A stretch of DNA of 64,000 nt from Cognaticolwellia beringensis (GCF_002076895.1 NZ_CP020465.1:3968001-4032000); one strand, 5' to 3'. Shown: positions 7,167 through 17,700, counted from the first letter of the stretch. A program made the numbers and translations. The notes: a model not told the origin generated them from the letters alone.

Positions 7167-8591
7167 TCAAAATATAATCGTGAAGGTTATTTCTTTTTCG
7201 GCTGACATTGCGACATTTAAATCAGCCGAGATATTTTCACAATAAGATTTAACAATAGCTAAGCCCAAGCCGTATCTTTCGACTGAAGTTCTTGACGAAT
7301 CTTTCTGCCATAAAGGTTCAAAGAATAAGGCGAGATCTGCCTCACTATAATCATGTTCACAGCGATTAGTCATTTTTAGCATGATTTGTTCATCATCAGA
7401 ATAAGGCTCAACCGTTATCGTTATTGCTGTTGAATCTGGACTGTAAAACAAGGCATTGTTAATTAAATTCGATAATACAGTCGTTAAGGCGAATTCATTG
7501 GTATTGATGTTTCCACATGCCTTATTAAAGTAATAATCAATGACTCTATTGGCTTTATTTTCCAGTGTGATAACTGAGTTGATAAGTTTATCTACATCGA
7601 CCTGTTGTTTTTCTAATGTAGCTTTGTTACTGCTTTTTTGTAGTAAAAGTATGCCATTGACAATATTACGCAAACGCTCGGTAATGCTAAGTACATCGGT
7701 TTGGAAGTTCTCAGAGAGTTGTTTTTCATGGGGAAATTTAATCGTCACTTCACTTAAGTTGAGTAATTCTGCTATCGGTGTTTTTAATTCATGCGCAATA
7801 TCTGAGGTGATCCTTTGCTCTCTTGCATAAAGAATCTTATTTTCACTGATAAAGTGATTGATACCATTGGCAATTGTGATGAGTTCTTCGGGGAGCTTGC
7901 AAGTACTTATTTCGCTAACTTCAGAATTTAAGTTTATTTTTTTGAGTTCTTGACTCAGATTTTCTATGGGTTTTAATTCACGGATAACCACATTAAAAAC
8001 AATGATTCTTACCGCAATAATAGCGATTAGCGATGTCACTATAAAAATGATATCAACAAACCAAAGTATATGATTCAAACCTTCAGTACTAATGGCGTAT
8101 GCAAGTTCCATCGGTTTTTGATTTTTAGAAAATTGCGCTTTGGATATACCATTTTCTGCTCTAACATCACTGTCTATTTGCGGTATAAATTGTGTGAAAA
8201 GCATCTTTCCTGAACGACCATCGGGCAGGGTAATGTCAGTTATTATTGAGTGCTTGTCTCCAAGTTCAACTTTAGGTAATTCATTTATGTCAAAAAGCTC
8301 AAGCGTTTTAGAGCGTTCAAAAACTTTATTATCAAGCCATAATTGAAAGTATTCAGGATCATTGACGCCAGAAAACTCAGGCATAAATTCATCAGCAAAA
8401 TCAAAATCAATTTCATGAGTATCTGCACTAACCAGTGTTGTGAGCAATCCAACTTTATTCACCATGGCTCGATCGAATTCACCACTGATCCAAGTATCAA
8501 CAGCAATGTCAGTGAGCAAGAAAATGGCGACTAATAATATCGAAATTGAAATGGATATATAACGACTTAATTTTTTCTTAATAGAAATCAT
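7167..8591 (-). CDS. sensor histidine kinase, PmrB/QseC type
   Basis: A 474-residue two-component sensor. Helix one is at about residues 10-32, a periplasmic domain at 33-170, helix two at about 174-200, then HAMP-like linker, HisKA with the phospho-acceptor His267 in ITSDIAHELKTP, and an ATPase domain with an N box (about 368-384) and G box YGLGLAIV (near 440). The periplasmic part holds an acidic patch (residues 58-72, with several Asp and Glu) that could bind cations, as ExxE motifs do in PmrB; this is inference. The gene lies 9 nt after its response regulator and upstream of eptA, so lipid A modification is the probable output. Confidence 0.88.
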   Translation of the reverse strand: MISIKKKLSRYISISISILLVAIFLLTDIAVDTWISGEFDRAMVNKVGLLTTLVSADTHEIDFDFADEFMPEFSGVNDPEYFQLWLDNKVFERSKTLELFDINELPKVELGDKHSIITDITLPDGRSGKMLFTQFIPQIDSDVRAENGISKAQFSKNQKPMELAYAISTEGLNHILWFVDIIFIVTSLIAIIAVRIIVFNVVIRELKPIENLSQELKKINLNSEVSEISTCKLPEELITIANGINHFISENKILYAREQRITSDIAHELKTPIAELLNLSEVTIKFPHEKQLSENFQTDVLSITERLRNIVNGILLLQKSSNKATLEKQQVDVDKLINSVITLENKANRVIDYYFNKACGNINTNEFALTTVLSNLINNALFYSPDSTAITITVEPYSDDEQIMLKMTNRCEHDYSEADLALFFEPLWQKDSSRTSVERYGLGLAIVKSYCENISADLNVAMSAEKEITFTIIF

Positions 8592-8600
8592 CTACAGGTC

Positions 8601-9266
8601 TCAACAAAAATAGCCGAAGCCACGCTTGGTTTTTATGGGTAAATCATGTCCGAGTAATTTTACTTTTTTTCTAGCCGTGGAAAGGTGTGCTTCGATAGAG
8701 TTTTTTGCAATGGCATCGTATTGGCCCGCTAAATATTCACTTAATTTTTCAGGGGATATTACTTTGCCTTGATTGGTAAATAAACATTCAACAAGCTTGT
8801 ATTCATTTGGGGTTAAATTGGCATCATTGCCATCACAAAATAATTGCTTTAAGTGCAGGTCTAATGAAAACAAGCCGATATTAACTTTACTGTCACTAAC
8901 ATTTAAAGAACCTCTGCGCATGAGGCACAATAAGCGGACATGAAGTTCATCGAATGAAAAAGGTTTAGTGAGATAATCGTCAGCACCGTTAAGTAAACCT
9001 TCAATTTTGTCTTCTGTTAGATCTCGGGCTGATAAAATTAAAACCCGGAGGTCTTTATTGGCTTTTCTAATCGCTTTTAATATGGCTGTGCCATCCACAG
9101 AAGGGAGCATTAAATCAAGTATCAGCAAAGAATAGTCACCCGCGAGTGCCATGCTTAATCCTTCAGAGCCATCACCGGTGTCATCGACGGTATAGCCTAA
9201 GTTTGATAAGCCAATTTTTAAGCTTCTTCGCAGAGAAGTTGAATCCTCAATAATTAAAACTTTCAA
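8601..9266 (-). CDS. response regulator, OmpR/PhoB family, PmrA/QseB-like
   Basis: A 221-residue DNA-binding response regulator. The receiver domain (1-115) has the acidic pocket in IIED, the phospho-acceptor Asp51 in LILDLMLP and Lys101 in YLTKPFS. The C-terminal winged helix (about 127-221) ends in KTKRGFGYFC, typical of OmpR-class recognition and wing regions. It is transcribed with the kinase 9 nt downstream. PmrA-like direct repeats in front of the small ORF-eptA-dgkA block and the LTA-synthase-like gene are its probable targets. PmrA and QseB are close relatives, so naming is left open. Confidence 0.9.
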   Translation of the reverse strand: MKVLIIEDSTSLRRSLKIGLSNLGYTVDDTGDGSEGLSMALAGDYSLLILDLMLPSVDGTAILKAIRKANKDLRVLILSARDLTEDKIEGLLNGADDYLTKPFSFDELHVRLLCLMRRGSLNVSDSKVNIGLFSLDLHLKQLFCDGNDANLTPNEYKLVECLFTNQGKVISPEKLSEYLAGQYDAIAKNSIEAHLSTARKKVKLLGHDLPIKTKRGFGYFC

Positions 9267-9471
9267 AGGTTACCTGCAACATAGAATTGTTATTAATAAC
9301 AAGATACCAGACTAACCTTAAGATTTACTGATTTTTTGCTGAAGTTATGCTTTGTTTTCGTATCTATTTACCAGCGCTGGTGACAAGTTATGCGCTGATT
9401 ATAATTAATGTGCCAATAACTTAAGTTAGGTTGTTATCTTCAGGGCCCATTTTACTGAGAAACTGAGACAA

Positions 9472-10011
9472 TTATATTAAGAGTATTTTGATTGCGATAA
9501 GTATTAAGACGATGCCACCTAGCAACTCAGCTTTACTTTCAAGCCAAGTACCACTTTTAGCACCAACATAAACACCAATAACACTGAAGAATAAGGTAGT
9601 TATGCCTATTATTGCACAGGCAATTAACGGGTTAACGTCCAGTATTGTTAATGAAAATCCTGCAGCCATAGCATCTATGCTGGTCGCGATAGCAAGTACC
9701 AACATAATTCTGTGAGTGACCTTAGCTATGTCTTCTTCTATGCCGTTTGATAAGGACTCGTATATCATTTTTCCGCCAATTAATAGCAAAAGAAAAAATG
9801 CTACCCATGGCGCATAGGCTTCTACCCAACCAAAAACACCTCTTCCTCCCATATAACCTATTAAAGGCATTAAGCCTTGAAAGAAACCAAAATATAATCC
9901 ACAAGCTATCGCAAGTGACGGTGTTTTTACTGGGTGTTTAGCACCTAATCCTATTGAGACAGCAAATGCATCCATACTTAACGCTAAGGCAAGAATAATA
10001 ATTTCGAACAT
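9472..10011 (-). CDS. mntP: manganese efflux pump MntP
   Basis: A 179-residue inner-membrane protein with six predicted helices, two of which carry the family signature [12 protein letters not shown] (residues 8-19) and its inverted repeat [10 protein letters not shown] in the second half. MntP exports Mn(II). The ATG at 10011 is chosen because GGAAG lies 8 nt upstream and the signature then sits at the usual position; an in-frame TTG at 10035 is less likely. No yybP-ykoY manganese riboswitch could be recognised in the upstream region, though E. coli mntP has one. Confidence 0.92.
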   Translation of the reverse strand: MFEIIILALALSMDAFAVSIGLGAKHPVKTPSLAIACGLYFGFFQGLMPLIGYMGGRGVFGWVEAYAPWVAFFLLLLIGGKMIYESLSNGIEEDIAKVTHRIMLVLAIATSIDAMAAGFSLTILDVNPLIACAIIGITTLFFSVIGVYVGAKSGTWLESKAELLGGIVLILIAIKILLI

Positions 10012-10245
10012 TTTTATAACTTCCAATGAGTACAATTTATTGTGTTGTAGATATGCCGTGGTAAATTATTTGACAGCTAATTGATAACATTAGCGGTTTT
10101 TAATGCTGACTAGACACGCTATTTTTTCATCATGTTATGGATAAGTGGTGCTACCAAAATTTGGCAGGATATTATAGCTTTGTATATTTCATATCAAGTG
10201 GGAATATCTGAAATATAAAATTGTAGGTATAAATCTAAGCGGGGC

Positions 10246-10276
10246 TTGAGACTTTAATAAGTTGTAAAAGTATTAC
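10246..10276 (+). promoter_or_regulatory. candidate MerR/CueR-type promoter of the copper efflux cluster
   Basis: TTGAGA (10246-10251) and TATTAC (10271-10276) are separated by 19 nt, the overlong spacer that MerR-family activators require. The spacer carries an imperfect dyad: ACTTT at 10251-10255 and AAAGT at 10267-10271, with further matches inside. It faces the copper gene cluster. The match is weaker than the operator at 19972-20002. Confidence 0.35.
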
Positions 10277-10296
10277 ATTGAATATAAACAGGAGGT

Positions 10297-10335
10297 ATGC
10301 GAACATATTCACTAAGTATATTATATTGTTGGTAA
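10297..10335 (+). other. 12-codon leader ORF candidate
   Basis: A very strong ribosome binding site (AGGAGG at 10290-10295) stands almost against ATG at 10297, which opens a 12-codon frame (MRTYSLSILYCW) ending in TAA at 10335. The gap of one base is too short for normal initiation. The next gene starts 3 nt after this stop in the same frame, at a GTG without a clear ribosome binding site. Either a short leader is translated and reinitiation follows, or the true start of the next gene has been disturbed. Confidence 0.3.
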
Positions 10336-10338
10336 CTC

Positions 10339-10746
10339 GTGGCTTTAAACTTCTCTAAAACATTAATGGTACTGCTAATATGTTTGTCCTTTGTGGGTCA
10401 AGCAATGGCGTCTACTATTATGTCTTACCATATGATGGGTATGGCTAGCATGAGTGGAATGAAGAGTATGAACAGCCATGCAGAAGTATTACCACAAAAT
10501 ATGCCAATGATGGATCATAGTAATCATAATATGGCTGCTGATACGGCTACGTTAACGGAGTCAACAGAAGATTGTTGCAATACAATATGTCACTGTTTCA
10601 CCGGTGGTTGCTCAACTATTGCTGCCTTAATTAAGTATGTAAGTAATACTCCAATTGTTGATAGCTCACCTAAAATACTTTCCTTTTCTCGTTTGGCACT
10701 AAGCCAACAACCTAGATCTTTATATCGCCCTCCAATATTAAGTTAA
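10339..10746 (+). CDS. exported Met/His/Cys-rich protein, CopL-like, probable copper binding
   Basis: A 135-residue exported protein. A signal peptide spans about residues 1-25 (hydrophobic core, then GQAMAS). The mature region is full of copper ligands: several HMM/GM/SM repeats between residues 30 and 65, HSNHNM, and a Cys cluster CCNTICHC then GGCS near residue 88-99. It resembles CopL-type proteins in size and composition, but I cannot confirm homology. Start is GTG without a good ribosome binding site, so the N terminus is uncertain. It leads the copper cluster, which supports a role in periplasmic copper binding. Confidence 0.6.
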   Translation: MALNFSKTLMVLLICLSFVGQAMASTIMSYHMMGMASMSGMKSMNSHAEVLPQNMPMMDHSNHNMAADTATLTESTEDCCNTICHCFTGGCSTIAALIKYVSNTPIVDSSPKILSFSRLALSQQPRSLYRPPILS

Positions 10747-10896
10747 CTACAGAATAAGTGTGCCCAAAATTTGGCTCATTTATGTTTTATCATTCTGTAT
10801 TAGGCTTTTTTGAGTTCGTATTCGTAGAAAATACTTATTTAATCTCATTAATAATAACCTAATTAATTAAAAATTTAACATCCAAATGGGTGGGTT

Positions 10897-11421
10897 ATGT
10901 TTACAAAAATATTTACGTTAAAAGTTATTGCTACCTTTGTTGTAGTTTTCTCACTTGCCAGTTGTACTGACGAAAAAACTACTTCTAAGGCTATAGAATC
11001 CATAAAGGTTTTGCCACAAACAGTAGAGCTAGCGGTTTATAAAAGTCCTTCCTGTGGTTGCTGTAAAAAATGGATCAGTCATGTTAATGAACATGGCTTT
11101 GAATCGAAAGTTCACAGCTTTGATGACTTTCCAGGCATTAAAGATGAAAAATCTATAGCGCCAAGATATCGTTCTTGTCATACCGCAATTTCAAAAGATG
11201 GATATGCCTTTGAAGGGCATGTACCAGCGAAATTTATACATCAATTTATGCAAGAAACACACAAAGATGATGTTATCGGTTTGTCTGTCCCTGCTATGCC
11301 AGTTGGTAGCCCTGGAATGGAGGTTGGTGATAAATTTCAGCCTTACCGGGTCTTACTGTTGAAGTTGGATGGTAGTTATGAAATTTATGCCAATGTTCAA
11401 TCCTATGAGGAACAGTTTTAA
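10897..11421 (+). CDS. DUF411 copper-associated lipoprotein
   Basis: A 174-residue DUF411 protein. A lipoprotein signal ends in the lipobox LASC (Cys23), so it is probably membrane-anchored in the periplasm. The family core shows PSCGCCKKW (Cys53, Cys55, Cys56), then CHTA and GHVPA near residues 94-110, and AMPVGSPGME; these Cys, His and Met residues are the expected metal ligands. DUF411 proteins recur in copper and silver resistance loci, though their exact role is not established. The stop overlaps the start of the TolC-like gene by one base (TAATG), so they form an operon. Confidence 0.85.
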   Translation: MFTKIFTLKVIATFVVVFSLASCTDEKTTSKAIESIKVLPQTVELAVYKSPSCGCCKKWISHVNEHGFESKVHSFDDFPGIKDEKSIAPRYRSCHTAISKDGYAFEGHVPAKFIHQFMQETHKDDVIGLSVPAMPVGSPGMEVGDKFQPYRVLLLKLDGSYEIYANVQSYEEQF

Positions 11422-12878
11422 TGATTAAGCCAAACGATAATAGCAAGCTTGCGCTTAAATTTGGTGCTGGTCTTCTCGCTATTTCTGTTTTTTATGTCAG
11501 TGCAGCACAATCGATAGCATTGAATAATAGCGAGGTTTTAACTTTTGAAAAAGCGATTAAAGCCGCGCAAAAAAATGATCCTTGGTTAACAGGAAACCTG
11601 CATAAGCAACGCGCAATTGAGTCGATGAGTCATGCAGTAAACACATTACCAGATCCTAAAGTGTCTATCAGTTTGGCAAACCTACCAGTAAATGGCTTTG
11701 ACTTTGGTCAAGAAGGCATGACACAAGCTAAAGTGGGTATTTCACAAATGTTTCCTCGCGGCGATAGCTTAGGCATTAAAAGCCAGCAGCTAAAAATTCA
11801 AAGTGAAGCATTTCCCTATCAAAGAAAAGACCGTGAATCAAAAGTAGCTGTTACGGTAGGTAGCTTGTGGTTAGACGCTTACCGAGTTCAGCAAAGCATT
11901 GCCTTGATTGAAAAAAATAGATCGCTATTTTTGCAATTAGTCGACGTCGCCGAAGTGAGTTATTCATCTGCTTTAGGGAAAACTCGTCAACAAGATATTG
12001 TCCGAGCACAGCTTGAATTAACCCGTTTAGAAGACAGACTAAGTCTATTAGCACAACAGAAAAACCGTTATGAAGGCGTGCTATCTCAATGGCTGACTAG
12101 TTTGTCTAGTGAAAATAACTCTTCAGACGAAGCTATCTTAGCAGCTGACTTCTCTTTATATAACATAAAATTAAGTCAGAAACTTCCTGAAGTCGAGCTC
12201 TTAAATAATGATTTAGTGGCAAAAAACACCTGGCTCAAGCCGACGGCATTGGTTCAGTATTTTGCTAATCATCCTTCAGTTTTGGCCGTAGATAAACAAA
12301 TTAACGCCACTAAAACAGGCATTAATTTAGCACAGCAAAAATACAAGCCAGAATGGGGCGTAAACGCAAGTTACGGTTATCGTAGTGATGATGCAATGGG
12401 AAGGAGTAGAGCAGACTTGTTTTCTGTCGGTGTAACCTTCGATGTGCCACTGTTTACTGAGAATAGGCAAGATAATGAGCTTAAATCAGCCATATCAGAA
12501 ACAGAAGCGGCGAAAACAGACAAGGTTTTATTACTCAGGGAGTTACTCGGTGCTTATTCAAGTGCAAAGGGCAGGTTGCTGCGTTTAAAAGAGCGACAAA
12601 ACCTTTATAGCACAAGGTTGCTACCGCAAATACATGACCAAGCAGAAGCTTCTTTATCCGCTTATACCAACGACGATGGCGATTTCTCTGAAGTCGTTCG
12701 CTCACGCATTGCCGTACTCAATACCGAAATAGACGAGCTAACACTCAATGTTGAAGAGCAAAAAATACGTTTAGAACTCAATTACCTTTTTATCGGCAGC
12801 CTCAATACTGCAAATACACCAAACAATATGAATATAAACAATAGCTCGAGAACGGCTGTTGTTTCAGGAAATAAATGA
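11421..12878 (+). CDS. cusC: TolC-family outer membrane channel of the copper efflux system
   Basis: A 485-residue outer membrane efflux protein. An N-terminal membrane-targeting segment (about residues 11-35) precedes two long helical TolC repeats; the pattern TFEKAIKAAQKNDPWL near residue 40 and the coiled-coil regions are typical of CusC/CzcC relatives. It forms the outer duct through which the RND pump expels Cu(I)/Ag(I). It overlaps DUF411 upstream (TAATG) and the adaptor gene downstream (ATGA), so the three are translated from one message. The symbol is by analogy with E. coli cusC. Confidence 0.82.
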   Translation: MIKPNDNSKLALKFGAGLLAISVFYVSAAQSIALNNSEVLTFEKAIKAAQKNDPWLTGNLHKQRAIESMSHAVNTLPDPKVSISLANLPVNGFDFGQEGMTQAKVGISQMFPRGDSLGIKSQQLKIQSEAFPYQRKDRESKVAVTVGSLWLDAYRVQQSIALIEKNRSLFLQLVDVAEVSYSSALGKTRQQDIVRAQLELTRLEDRLSLLAQQKNRYEGVLSQWLTSLSSENNSSDEAILAADFSLYNIKLSQKLPEVELLNNDLVAKNTWLKPTALVQYFANHPSVLAVDKQINATKTGINLAQQKYKPEWGVNASYGYRSDDAMGRSRADLFSVGVTFDVPLFTENRQDNELKSAISETEAAKTDKVLLLRELLGAYSSAKGRLLRLKERQNLYSTRLLPQIHDQAEASLSAYTNDDGDFSEVVRSRIAVLNTEIDELTLNVEEQKIRLELNYLFIGSLNTANTPNNMNINNSSRTAVVSGNK

Positions 12879-14698
12879 TGAGCACAAACACGTCAAATAA
12901 ATACATAAAACCATTAATTGTCGGTATGGCGATAGGCTCAATATTAACTTTTGGTACATATGCTTTCTTGGTGCCAGTTGGGTCTGAGCAAGCAACGACA
13001 GCTGAAGCAGAAGAAAAACCCCTCTATTGGGTTGCTCCCATGGACGCTAATTATAGACGAGATAAAGCGGGTAAATCACCTATGGGCATGGACTTAGTGC
13101 CCGTTTATGATGACGGTGGAATAGGTCCTGATGAAGGCGTAGGCACTATTCGTATTTCGTCTGACGTTGTGAATAACTTAGGTGTAAGAACCGCCGTAGC
13201 ACGTTACAAGCCGCTGCATTTTGAAATAAACACGGTGGGTTATGTAACTTACGATGAAGAAAAGCTTGTACATATTCATCCACGAGTACAAGGCTGGGTT
13301 GAAAAACTTTATGTGAAGGCTGTCGGTCAAGCGGTTAAAAAAGATCAAGCACTGTACGACATTTACTCACCTGAGCTAGTTAATGCTCAAGAAGAATTAT
13401 TATTAGCATTAAGCCGTAATAACAGCCAGTTAATCAATGCCGCTGAAAATAGATTAAAGGCTTTACAGCTCCCCGCTTCAGCTATCGTAAAATTGAAAAA
13501 AACTAAGCAAGTTCAGCAAAATATTACGTTTTATGCTCCGCAAAACGGGGTAGTTGAAACCCTAAATATACGTGAAGGTTTCTTTGTTCAGCCTGGTACA
13601 ACTATGTTGTCTATTGGTGATCTTTCAGAGATCTGGTTAGAAACAGAAGTATTTGAAAGACAAGCCAACCAAGTAAACAAGGGCACACCGGTTACCATGA
13701 CCTTAGATTATTTACCCGGTAAAACATGGCAAGGACAAGTAGATTTTATTTACCCAACACTTGATGCCAAAACACGCACGGTAAAAGTACGTTCACGTTT
13801 TAGTAATGAAGATGGTGAGCTCAAGCCTAATATGTTCGCACAAATAGCCATTCATACCTCGAATGATGAAAAAGCGCTATTGATCCCAACTGAAGCACTG
13901 ATCAGAACAGGCAAACAAGACCGAGTTGTACTGGCATTAGGAGAAGGGAGCTTTAAGTCTATCGCCGTAACCGTTGGCCGATATGACAGCGAAAGTGTTG
14001 AAATACTTACCGGACTTAACGATGGCGATAAAATTGTGAGTTCTGCGCAATTCTTATTGGATTCAGAATCGAGTAAATCATCTGATTTTAAACGCATGCA
14101 TAGCAATGAATCAAGTGATGAGCAATTAGCACCCATATCGGTTTGGGTGCAAGCTGAAATAGAGAGCTTAATGGCAGAACATAATATGTTAACACTTTCG
14201 CATGCTGCGATTCCTGAGTGGAGTTGGCCTGAAATGGTGATGGACTTTATTGCCATTGATACTATTGACTTCTCAAGCCTTAAAATCGGCCTAAGTTTAC
14301 ATGTTGAAGTCAGTAAAACAGCTGAAGGCGATTACATCATAACTAATATTCACATCCCTGAACAAAGCAGTTCAATGGAAATGGATATGCCTCAAGATGA
14401 AAAAGTAAGTTCTGCAACAGTAACAGGGACAATTAATTCACTAATGGTTGACCATGGCATGATTAATATCAGTCGTTCAGCGATAGAGAAGTGGAGTAGA
14501 CCAGCTGCTACGGTAGATTTTATTACCGATGAAAACGTAAGCTTAGCTAATTTTAACAAAGGCATGGAGGTGACATTTACTTTCGAAATACGTGATGGAA
14601 ATTTCATTATTACTGACATTTCTCCATTGTTAGAAGGTGATGCACCAAGTATTGAATCTTCTTTTGAAGAAGCATCTGTTGACCACTCAAACCACTAA
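12875..14698 (+). CDS. cusB: CusB-type periplasmic adaptor with HMBD and two C-terminal CusF-like domains
   Basis: A 607-residue adaptor, longer than ordinary CusB (about 400). Order: N-terminal membrane anchor (10-33), heavy-metal-binding domain with YWVAPMD and SPMGMDLVPVY (50-79), barrel-sandwich and helical adaptor core (about 95-400), then two CusF-like beta-barrel domains (about 423-505 and 513-590) and a His-rich tail (DHSNH). The first CusF domain keeps the Cu(I) ligands seen in CusF: a His in LSHAAIPEW, the Trp, and two Met in WPEMVMDF. In the second the matching positions read SRSAIEKW and RPAATVDF, so His and both Met are gone. The fusion places the metallochaperone on the adaptor. 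Confidence 0.9.
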   Translation: MMSTNTSNKYIKPLIVGMAIGSILTFGTYAFLVPVGSEQATTAEAEEKPLYWVAPMDANYRRDKAGKSPMGMDLVPVYDDGGIGPDEGVGTIRISSDVVNNLGVRTAVARYKPLHFEINTVGYVTYDEEKLVHIHPRVQGWVEKLYVKAVGQAVKKDQALYDIYSPELVNAQEELLLALSRNNSQLINAAENRLKALQLPASAIVKLKKTKQVQQNITFYAPQNGVVETLNIREGFFVQPGTTMLSIGDLSEIWLETEVFERQANQVNKGTPVTMTLDYLPGKTWQGQVDFIYPTLDAKTRTVKVRSRFSNEDGELKPNMFAQIAIHTSNDEKALLIPTEALIRTGKQDRVVLALGEGSFKSIAVTVGRYDSESVEILTGLNDGDKIVSSAQFLLDSESSKSSDFKRMHSNESSDEQLAPISVWVQAEIESLMAEHNMLTLSHAAIPEWSWPEMVMDFIAIDTIDFSSLKIGLSLHVEVSKTAEGDYIITNIHIPEQSSSMEMDMPQDEKVSSATVTGTINSLMVDHGMINISRSAIEKWSRPAATVDFITDENVSLANFNKGMEVTFTFEIRDGNFIITDISPLLEGDAPSIESSFEEASVDHSNH

Positions 14699-14715
14699 TT
14701 AGGAGTAAATAAATT

Positions 14716-17700
14716 ATGATTACTGCTATTATTCGTTGGTCGATTGGTAACCGTTTTTTTGTCTTGCTAGCAACCATGCTACTTGTTGGTGCGGGTTTAT
14801 ATTCAGTTAGCAAAACACCGATTGATGCACTACCTGATCTTTCAGACGTACAAGTAATAATTAAAACAAGCTATCCAGGCCAAGCGCCACAAGTCGTTGA
14901 AGACCAAGTGACTTATCCGATGACCACCGCCATGTTATCAGTGCCAGGCGCTGTAACAGTGCGCGGTTATTCATTCTTTGGTGACTCCTATGTTTACGTT
15001 ATTTTTGATGAAGACACCGACCTTTACTGGGCACGTTCTCGGGTACTTGAATATTTAAGCCAAGTTGCACCCAACTTACCCAGTGACGCACGGCCACAAT
15101 TAGGGCCTGACGCTACGGGTGTTGGTTGGGTATATTTATATGCGCTTACTGATAAAACTGGCCAACATGATTTAAGCCAACTGCGTAGTATTCAAGATTG
15201 GTTTTTGAAGTTTGAATTACAAACTGTTCCTGGGGTTTCTGAAGTTGCTGCACTGGGCGGTATGGTTAAGCAATATCAAGTGAAGGTTGATCCAGAAAAA
15301 ATTCGTGCTTATGGAATTCCACTTTCACTTATCCAAACCGCCATTAAACAAGGTAATCAGGAAATTGGAGCTTCAGTGGTTGAAATGGCTGAAGCAGAGT
15401 ACATGGTCCGAGCCACAGGCTATATAACTGACGTTGACGATCTAGAAAACATTCCACTGGGTGTAAACCAAAATGGCACGCCGTTACTCTTAAAAGATGT
15501 GGCAGATATTGGTACTGGCCCGCAAATGCGCAGAGGCATTGCTGAGCTTAATGGTGAAGGAGAAACGGTTGGCGGCATTGTTGTCATGCGCTTTGGCGAA
15601 AACGCCCAACAAGTGATTAACGGCGTAAAAGCCAAACTTGAACAGCTTAAAAAAGGCTTACCTGATGGCGTAGAAATAGTGCCGGTTTATGACCGTTCTG
15701 CATTAATAGAGCGAGCTGTCGATAACTTGGCTTTTAAGCTATTGGAAGAATTTGGTGTCGTTGCCTTGGTTTGCATTATTTTCTTATTCCATGTCCGCTC
15801 TTCTTTAGTCGCTATAATCAGTTTACCTGTCGGAATTTTAACGGCATTTATTATCATGCATCTGCAAGGTCTTAACGCCAATATTATGTCTTTAGGCGGA
15901 ATTGCCATTGCGATTGGCGCGATGATCGATGGTGCTATTGTCATGATAGAAAATATGCATAAGCATATGGAAAAAAACCCGCTAACGAAAGAAAATCGCT
16001 GGCAAATAGTGACCGAGTCAGCCAGTGAAGTAGGGCCGGCATTATTCTTTAGTTTATTAATAATTACTGTAAGCTTTGTGCCAGTATTTACCTTAGAAGC
16101 ACAAGAAGGACGGATGTTTGCTCCGTTAGCCTTTACTAAAACTTATGCTATGGCGGCATCTGCGGCATTAGCTATAACGTTAGTACCGGTATTAATGGGC
16201 TATTTTATTCGCGGTAAAGTACTGCCTGAGCATAAAAATCCGGTCAATAGATTTCTGACCTTTATCTACATGCCTGCGCTTAAAACTGTGTTGAACTTCC
16301 CTAAAATAACACTACTAGCAGCATTAATCGTCCTGGGCATTGGTATATATCCAATTAATAAGATTGGTAGTGAGTTTATACCTCCGCTCGATGAAGGCGA
16401 TCTGATGTACATGCCAACAACATATCCTGGTATATCGATTGGTCAGGCTCGTCAATTGCTACAACAAACTGACAAACTAATTAAAACAGTGCCAGAGGTG
16501 AAAACCGTTTTTGGCAAAGTAGGCCGTGCTGAAACCGCAACGGATCCAGCGCCCTTAACCATGATTGAAACCTTTATTCAGTTTAAACCCCATGACCAAT
16601 GGCGTGAAGGTGTAACACCTGAAAGTTTGAAACAAGAACTCGACGCTTTAGTGAAATTACCAGGGGTGACTAATGCTTGGGTTATGCCAATAAAAACCCG
16701 TATTGATATGCTAGCAACCGGTATAAAAACCCCCGTAGGCATAAAAGTGGCGGGGCCTGATTTATCAGTTATTCAAGATATTGGTCAACAGTTGGAGGTG
16801 ATTTTAAAAGACGTACCAGGCACTGCTTCCGTTTATTCAGAACGTGTTGCGGGTGGTCGCTATATAAAAGTGGACATTCAGCGGGCGAAAGCGGCACGTT
16901 ATGGTTTGAATATCGCTGAAATTCAACAAGTAGTTGCTACAGCTGTTGGCGGTATGAATGTTACGCAAACTGTTGAACGTTTAGAGCGTTATCCGGTCAA
17001 TGTGCGTTACCCACAGGATTATCGTGACTCTCCAGAGCAATTATCATTGCTACCGATAGTTACGCCTAATGGCCAACGTATTGCCTTAGGCGATGTTGCC
17101 AATATTTATATTGAAGATGGACCTCCGGGTATCAAGTCTGAAAATGCCCGGTTAAATGGTTGGGCTTTTGTTGATATTGAAGGCGTTGATGTCGGCACTT
17201 ATGTTGAAGCCGCACAGAAAGTGGTCACTGATCAATTAGTGCTACCCGCGGGTTACTCAATTACTTGGGCCGGACAATACGAATATATGCAGCGAGCAAA
17301 AGCCAAGTTAGCTTATGTGGTGCCATTAACCTTATTTATTATCGTGATACTACTTTACCTTAACTTTAGAAATGTCATTGAAGTGGCAATGATTATGGGT
17401 ACTCTGCCGTTAGCGATGGTTGGCAGTATTTGGTTGATGTATTTAGAAGGATTTAACTTCTCTGTGGCGGTTGGGGTCGGTTTTATTGCGCTGGCAGGTG
17501 TGGCGGTAGAAATTGGCGTTATTATGTTGGTGTATTTAAATCAAGCGTATCAAGCCATGTTAGATGAACATCGCTTAAAAGATGTTGCCACCACAAAAGA
17601 AGATTTATTTCAGGCCGTGTTGCATGGTGCGGGTATGCGTGTGCGCCCGGTAATGATGACAGCGGCTGCCATTATTGTTGGTTTGTTACCCATTTTATAT

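Noticed and set aside
9300..9440. PmrA box upstream of the response regulator (autoregulation)
   Set aside because: Single CTTAAG half-sites occur at 9318 and 9420 but neither has a partner at 5-nt spacing.
10036..10200. yybP-ykoY manganese riboswitch before mntP
   Set aside because: Looked for on the minus strand; the conserved loop elements could not be found.
13852..14256. 134-codon minus-strand frame inside cusB
   Set aside because: Antisense to conserved adaptor and CusF-like coding sequence, Ser-rich, no ribosome binding site.
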